Source of the DNA: Gottfriedia sp049568075
Lineage (GTDB): Bacteria; Bacillota; Bacilli; Bacillales; Bacillaceae_G
DNA: 64,000 bases
Reading direction: 5' to 3' (one strand)
Assembly (NCBI GenBank): GCA_049568075.1
Contig: CP144911.1
This document shows positions 60,386 to 64,000 of this stretch, in pieces (the stretch's first letter is position 1; the number at the start of each line of letters is the position of its first letter). The notes below the pieces were generated by a model. That model saw only the letters and a program-made list of their open reading frames with translations. It ran no database searches and was not told where the DNA came from. A program made the position numbers and the translations under genes.

Positions 60386-61144
60386 CTAAACTCTGCTTTC
60401 TGTTTCTTCGTAAAAACTAAATTTTTCTTCAATGTATGGCATGGAAGATTGTACTTGGGTATATTTATGCTCTGGATACGAAAAGGCTGTTAGTTTACCA
60501 CCAAAGACAGCGCCAGTATCAATATTAATTGTATTATTTAATTCTCTTGGTTCCTTTATTGGCGTATGACCATAAACAATTAATGCTTTACCTTTATACT
60601 CTTTAGCCCAATCTTTTCTTACAGGCATCCCATTTGGAAGCACTTCTCCATTTATATCTCCATATAAAACGAATGTTTTAACATTATTTGAATGCTTACC
60701 GATCATATCCTCACGTATACCAGCATGACTAACAACTAATTTTCCATTGTCTAAAACATTATAAAGTGGGGAGCCTTCATATAGTTTTTTAAACGATGCC
60801 AGGTAATGGCTCCTCTCTTTACCACTAATTGATTCTAATTCAGCAACTGTTGTTTCAAGTCCATGTTGAATTTTTACATTGCGACCAAGAAAATAACGAT
60901 AAAGTTTATTACAATGATTCCCTGGTGAATAATGTGCTTTCTTATGCTTCATCACAAGTTCATATACTACTTTTATAACTGCAAGTGAATTAGGTCCGCG
61001 ATCCGTTAAATCACCAACAAAAACTAACTTTCGATTTTCAGGGTGAACAGGAATATGATTATCCCATGAATAACCAAGTTTTTTAGTTAGTTCAACAAAT
61101 TCATCATAACAACCATGAATATCGCCTATAATATCGTATTTCAT
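60386..61144 (-). CDS. prpE: Bis(5'-nucleosyl)-tetraphosphatase PrpE
   Basis: A calcineurin-like metallophosphatase; B. subtilis PrpE acts on Ap4A and on phosphotyrosine and affects spore germination. The 252-aa product has YDIIGDIHGCYDEF (about 3-16), FVGDLTDRGPNS (about 47-58), SPGNHCNKLYRY, and GHTPI for the last ligand. Start ATG 61144 follows AAAGGATTG. In B. subtilis it is also next to yjbO. Confidence 0.93.
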   Translation of the reverse strand: MKYDIIGDIHGCYDEFVELTKKLGYSWDNHIPVHPENRKLVFVGDLTDRGPNSLAVIKVVYELVMKHKKAHYSPGNHCNKLYRYFLGRNVKIQHGLETTVAELESISGKERSHYLASFKKLYEGSPLYNVLDNGKLVVSHAGIREDMIGKHSNNVKTFVLYGDINGEVLPNGMPVRKDWAKEYKGKALIVYGHTPIKEPRELNNTINIDTGAVFGGKLTAFSYPEHKYTQVQSSMPYIEEKFSFYEETESRV

Positions 61145-61243
61145 CCTATCAATCCTTTTAGTCTGTTATTTCAACTAGTCTTAATCGTAGTATGCCCCAA
61201 AAAAACAGTGTAAAAGAATTTTCCAAAAAGAGTATTGCTAATA

Positions 61244-61294
61244 TAAAAAAAGAAGGGGTAAAGATCTTCATTAGATCTTACCCCTTCTTTTTTG
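61244..61294 (-). terminator. rodA terminator
   Basis: AAAAAAGAAGGGGTAAAGATC and its complement GATCTTACCCCTTCTTTTTT around loop TTCATTA; long, nearly perfect stem. A plus-strand frame across it is not a gene. Confidence 0.9.
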
Positions 61295-61307
61295 TATTTC
61301 TATTCTA

Positions 61308-62471
61308 TCAGTCAAACATATACTTATTTGTTCTTGATCTTACATTAAGGATGAATCCAATTGCTAGAAGATTGGTTGCTAGAGAACTTCCTCCGTAACT
61401 AACGAATGGTAGAGTAATCCCTGTAATCGGTAATAGACCGATCGTCATACCAATATTTTGGAAAATCTGGAAAGTAAACATTCCGACTACACCAGCACAA
61501 ATATAGCTACCAAATTTGTCGTTACTTTCTAAAGCAATATGAATCATTCGATAGATTAATAAGAAGAATAATGAAATGACTACACTTGCTCCTATGAACC
61601 CGTATTGTTCGCAGATTACTGTGAAAATAAAATCTGTATGTGGTTCAGGGAAGTATGCTTCACCGTTATGGAACCCTTTACCTGTAAGCAAACCAGAACC
61701 AGCTGCCATTAATGCCTGAGTAAGCTGATAACCTTGCGAAGGGTATTCATACGGTGCTAACCAACCGTAAAAACGATTTAACTGGTATTCCTCAAGCACG
61801 TGCGATGTGAAAAATTCAAAATGATAAAAATATAGATAAACCATGAAAGCACCAAGGCCAATCGTTAATATAACAAGTCCAAGAATATAGCGCCAACGAA
61901 TTCCAGAAATTAAGATCATTGTCGCGATAATTGCACACATAACCATTGTATTTCCTAAGTCAGGCTCTTTCGCAATCAGTAGTAGAGGAGGCAATGCAAT
62001 ACCGAATATTTTACCTAAAAGTAAAATATCTTCTCTCTTTCCACGGACAGAGTACATTTCATTATGTCTTGAAATAATCGTTCCTAAAATAATGATCATA
62101 AAAATCTTCATTAATTCAGATGGTTGGAAGTTACCAATACCAGGTAATGTGTACCATGCTGTTGCACCTTTGATGGTTTTAGCACCTGGAATATGCAGTT
62201 CTAATCCAAGTAGTAGGAGTAGTCCAAAACCATACATATACCAAATAACATTTTTATATCGATCAAAATCAATAATCATAATAAAGGCAATACCAACAAG
62301 TCCAATGATATACCATTTAATTTGTTGTCCAGCGAAATTGATGTTTCTTAGATTTGCAGGAAGGCTTGGCATTGCACTAGTAATTGCAAGATAACTTACA
62401 GCGGCAATACAAAAAAGGATAAAAAGTAATTTGAAATCAATTTGAAAGGGAGATGTACGGTCTTCCTTCAT
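61308..62471 (-). CDS. rodA: SEDS-family peptidoglycan polymerase, RodA-like
   Basis: A 387-aa polytopic (about ten helices) glycosyltransferase that polymerises lipid II. The catalytic Asp lies in IAKEPDLGNTMV (about 167-178); other marks are NFQPSELMKI, GKGFHNGEAYFPEPHTDFIF (about 270-289) and TLPFVSYGGSS. Sequence character is closer to RodA than to FtsW/SpoVE, but no class B PBP neighbour helps decide. Start ATG 62471 follows GAGAGGTGAG. Confidence 0.88.
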   Translation of the reverse strand: MKEDRTSPFQIDFKLLFILFCIAAVSYLAITSAMPSLPANLRNINFAGQQIKWYIIGLVGIAFIMIIDFDRYKNVIWYMYGFGLLLLLGLELHIPGAKTIKGATAWYTLPGIGNFQPSELMKIFMIIILGTIISRHNEMYSVRGKREDILLLGKIFGIALPPLLLIAKEPDLGNTMVMCAIIATMILISGIRWRYILGLVILTIGLGAFMVYLYFYHFEFFTSHVLEEYQLNRFYGWLAPYEYPSQGYQLTQALMAAGSGLLTGKGFHNGEAYFPEPHTDFIFTVICEQYGFIGASVVISLFFLLIYRMIHIALESNDKFGSYICAGVVGMFTFQIFQNIGMTIGLLPITGITLPFVSYGGSSLATNLLAIGFILNVRSRTNKYMFD

Positions 62472-62639
62472 GTCCTCACCTCTCTATAGTAAGTTTTATT
62501 AGTATGCTTTTAAATAGGCACTTTTAATGTACGACAATCATCATTATAATTTATTTTTGTCCTTAAAGGAATTCAAAACTATAAACTCTTTTTAAATAAA
62601 CTATTATATTTATATTTTTCACTTTAAAATATAAATTGG

Positions 62640-62750
62640 CAGATAGGAATAGTACTCGACGTGGTAGCCAATTCTAGGAACAAAGTATAAGTGCAACTAC
62701 GCCTCTGACTTCGCCTAAAAGGCTCGTCAGTCGACGAGTTTTCTTTATGT
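62640..62750. other. Structured GC-richer element upstream of fabI (in a 379-bp gap)
   Basis: Within AT-rich DNA, CTACGCCTCTGACTTCGCCT and AAAAGGCTCGTCAGTCGACG form two mutually exclusive stems: CTGAC...GTCAG (62705-62730, with GCC/GGC inside) or CTCGTC-agtc-GACGAG (62723-62738) followed by TTTTCTTT. The second looks like a terminator. It may be a terminator/attenuator or a dispersed Bacillus intergenic repeat. Confidence 0.5.
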
Positions 62751-62776
62751 GTATAAAGCTATATATAACTTTACTA

Positions 62777-62823
62777 TTTTCAATTCATCGTATTTGTGCT
62801 ACTATTTTAGTATCTAGTACTAA
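62777..62823 (+). promoter_or_regulatory. fabI promoter with FapR operator
   Basis: TTTTCA (62777-62782), 17 bp, TACTAT (62800-62805). TTAGTATCTAGTACTAA (62807-62823) matches the FapR operator TTAGTACCTRGTACTAA with one mismatch, at the same distance from the -10 as at fabH. Confidence 0.82.
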
Positions 62824-62850
62824 TAACTAATAATAAAGGAGATGAATGAT

Positions 62851-63621
62851 TTGATTTCATTGCAAGGAAAATCTTTTGTTGTTATGGGTGTTGCAAACTT
62901 CCGTAGTATTGCTTGGGGAATTGCACAATCATTACATAGCGCGGGAGCAAATTTAATTTTTACATATGCAAATGAAAGATTAGAAAAAGGTGTTCGTGAA
63001 TTAGCTGACTCACTTGAAAATCCAAACAATCTTTTAGTTCAATGTGATGTAACTAGTGATGAAGATTTAGCAAAATGCTTTGCTTCAATTAAAGAGCAAG
63101 TAGGCACAATTCATGGTGTAGCACACTGTATCGCTTTTGCTAATAAAGAGGACTTAAAAGGTGATTTTGTAGACACAAGCCGTGATGGATACTTATTATC
63201 ACAAAACATTAGTGCTTACTCTTTAGTAGGTGTAGCTCGTGAAGCAAAACCATTAATGGTTGAAGGCGGAAGCATTGTTACTCTAACTTACTTAGGTGGA
63301 GAGCGTGTAATGCAAAACTACAACCTAATGGGTGTATCTAAAGCAGCTCTAGAAGCTTCTGTACGCTATTTAGCAAACGATTTAGGGAAAGATAATATTC
63401 GCGTTAACTCAATCTCTGCAGGACCAATCCGTACGCTTTCTGCAAAAGGAGTAGGCGACTTTAATACAATCTTAAAAGAAATCGAAGAAAAAGCACCGTT
63501 ACGTAGAAACGTAACACAAGAAGAGGTAGGAGATTCTGCTTTATTCTTATTTAGTGACTTAGCAAGAGGTATTACTGGAGAAAACATTCATGTTGATTCA
63601 GGATACCATATAATGGGATAA
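62851..63621 (+). CDS. fabI: Enoyl-ACP reductase (NADPH/NADH) FabI
   Basis: Reduces trans-2-enoyl-ACP in the last step of fatty-acid elongation; target of triclosan. The 256-aa SDR has the cofactor loop VVMGVANFRSIAWGIA (about 9-24) and the Tyr-x6-Lys active site: YNLMGVSKAALEA with the Tyr about 155 and Lys about 162. The end, ITGENIHVDSGYHIMG, is typical. TTG 62851 is chosen since AAGGAG ends 9 nt before it; ATG 62842 touches that site. Confidence 0.95.
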   Translation: MISLQGKSFVVMGVANFRSIAWGIAQSLHSAGANLIFTYANERLEKGVRELADSLENPNNLLVQCDVTSDEDLAKCFASIKEQVGTIHGVAHCIAFANKEDLKGDFVDTSRDGYLLSQNISAYSLVGVAREAKPLMVEGGSIVTLTYLGGERVMQNYNLMGVSKAALEASVRYLANDLGKDNIRVNSISAGPIRTLSAKGVGDFNTILKEIEEKAPLRRNVTQEEVGDSALFLFSDLARGITGENIHVDSGYHIMG

Positions 63622-63633
63622 GAAGAGTAAGAA

Positions 63634-63666
63634 AAATAGAAGTCGAAATGGCTTCTATTTTTTTTT
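63634..63666 (+). terminator. fabI terminator
   Basis: AAATAGAAG-tcgaaatg-GCTTCTATTT followed by T-run. Confidence 0.88.
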
Positions 63667-63700
63667 CGTGTTTTTAAGTAAACATACTTTAAATAAGGTT

Positions 63701-63870
63701 CATGAGTAAGTAAGACAGCTAGCAGACGAAAATAACTTACTCATAAGGGGTGCATGAGTAAGTAAAACAACGAGAAGTTGAAAAAAAACTACTCTTAATG
63801 GGTTCATGAGTAAGTAAGGCAGCCAGAAGATGACAAAATAACTCACAAAAGGTTCATGAGTAAGTACAGA
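63701..63870. repeat. 52-bp tandem repeats with embedded hairpins, locus 2
   Basis: Units begin CATGAGTAAGTAA at 63701, 63753, 63805 and 63855 (spacing 52, 52, 50). They share the plan of locus 1 (CATGAG-AAGTAA-ACAGC...AGA-GA-AAAAT-...CTCATAAG-GGT) but the hairpin arms are ACTTACTCAT/ATGAGTAAGT instead of TTCCTCAT/ATGAGGAA. Convergent gap between fabI and the minus-strand gene at the right edge. Confidence 0.85.
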
Positions 63871-63873
63871 GTA

Positions 63874-63920
63874 ATAAAAAAAAGTGCCTTCTTATGATGA
63901 TCATAACTAGGCACTTTTTT
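63874..63920 (-). terminator. Terminator of the right-edge minus-strand gene
   Basis: AAAAAAAGTGCCT...AGGCACTTTTTT with inner pairing TATGATGATCATA; symmetric, so it may work in both directions. Confidence 0.85.
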
Positions 63921-63953
63921 ATTGTAAATGTGGCATTTTAATTTTATTAATTC

Positions 63954-64000
63954 TTACGGAATAAAAATTGATTTTAAGTGACGAAGACCTACTAATTTGC
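63954..64000 (-). CDS. 3' end of a minus-strand gene, possibly cotO
   Basis: The last visible residues are KLVGLRHLKSIFIP followed by TAA at 63954, and a terminator lies beyond. In B. subtilis the spore coat gene cotO follows fabI, so position suggests CotO; the 15 residues do not prove it. Confidence 0.45.
   Translation of the reverse strand, partial: KLVGLRHLKSIFIP

Noticed and set aside
61192..61398. 68-codon plus-strand frame between prpE and rodA
   Set aside because: It runs across the rodA terminator and into rodA and has no ribosome site.

Overview
The window looks like a chromosomal segment of a low-GC, endospore-forming, potentially competent Bacillaceae member (Bacillus-like). The evidence is a full gerP spore-coat operon behind a SigK-type promoter, asnO, a Spo0E-type phosphatase (yisI), comK and coiA, spx/mecA/spxH, and a gene order that largely follows B. 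subtilis from comK to fabI/cotO. AT content is high throughout. fabI with TTG start, cls beside mecA, and a DUF3899 gene beside trpS recall the B. cereus/Gottfriedia side of the family; that placement is inference.

Layout. 1-4.0 kb: comK, a BltD-like acetyltransferase and four small membrane proteins separated by a recurring leader motif. 4.0-12.7 kb: yhjE, sipV and the addBA recombination nuclease. 12.6-17 kb: gerPABCDEF (minus strand, including a 58-aa gerPD), yisI, yisL, yisN. 17-21 kb: asnO and the ammonium module nrgAB with two GlnR/TnrA-type boxes. 21-26 kb: a maltodextrin-type island with a GH13 neopullulanase, a divergent membrane-anchored GH13 protein whose catalytic residues are all replaced, and a LacI-family regulator. 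26-33 kb: yitK/yitL, two yitT paralogues flanking a debris-rich gap, a DUF421 gene, a BsuPI lipoprotein, yizC-like and yitU. 33-41.7 kb: yjzC, yjzD, yjaU, yjaV, FapR-controlled fabH-fabF, yjaZ, yjbA, trpS with a tryptophan T-box, DUF3899. 42-46.5 kb: oppBCDF without oppA. 47-56 kb: spx, yjbE, mecA, cls, coiA, pepF, the RoxS/RsaE small RNA with a Rex box, spxH. 56.7-64 kb: yjbK, yjbL, sasB, nadK, an RluD-type synthase, a candidate sRNA, prpE, rodA, FapR-controlled fabI and the end of a probable cotO.

How the genes connect. Competence and its proteolytic control (comK, mecA, coiA, and Spx/SpxH/MecA-ClpXP), redox control (Spx, SpxH, RoxS/Rex), fatty-acid synthesis (two FapR sites), nitrogen (GlnR/TnrA boxes at nrgAB, asnO) and carbon (cre-like sites at the GH13 island, opp and the candidate sRNA) are all visible. 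med and comZ, normally between yjaV and fabH in B. subtilis, are absent there, and oppA is absent from the opp operon.

Most unusual points: the GH13 pseudoenzyme; a 52-bp tandem repeat family at two loci whose hairpin arms differ but stay complementary; a second family of ~21-bp 'CTGCAAATAAAAA' repeats at two loci; a promoter-hairpin-cre-terminator unit (candidate sRNA) between rluD-like and prpE; and a GerPE protein with a long Pro/Val/Thr-rich tail. All calls are from reading the sequence; no database search or alignment was run.
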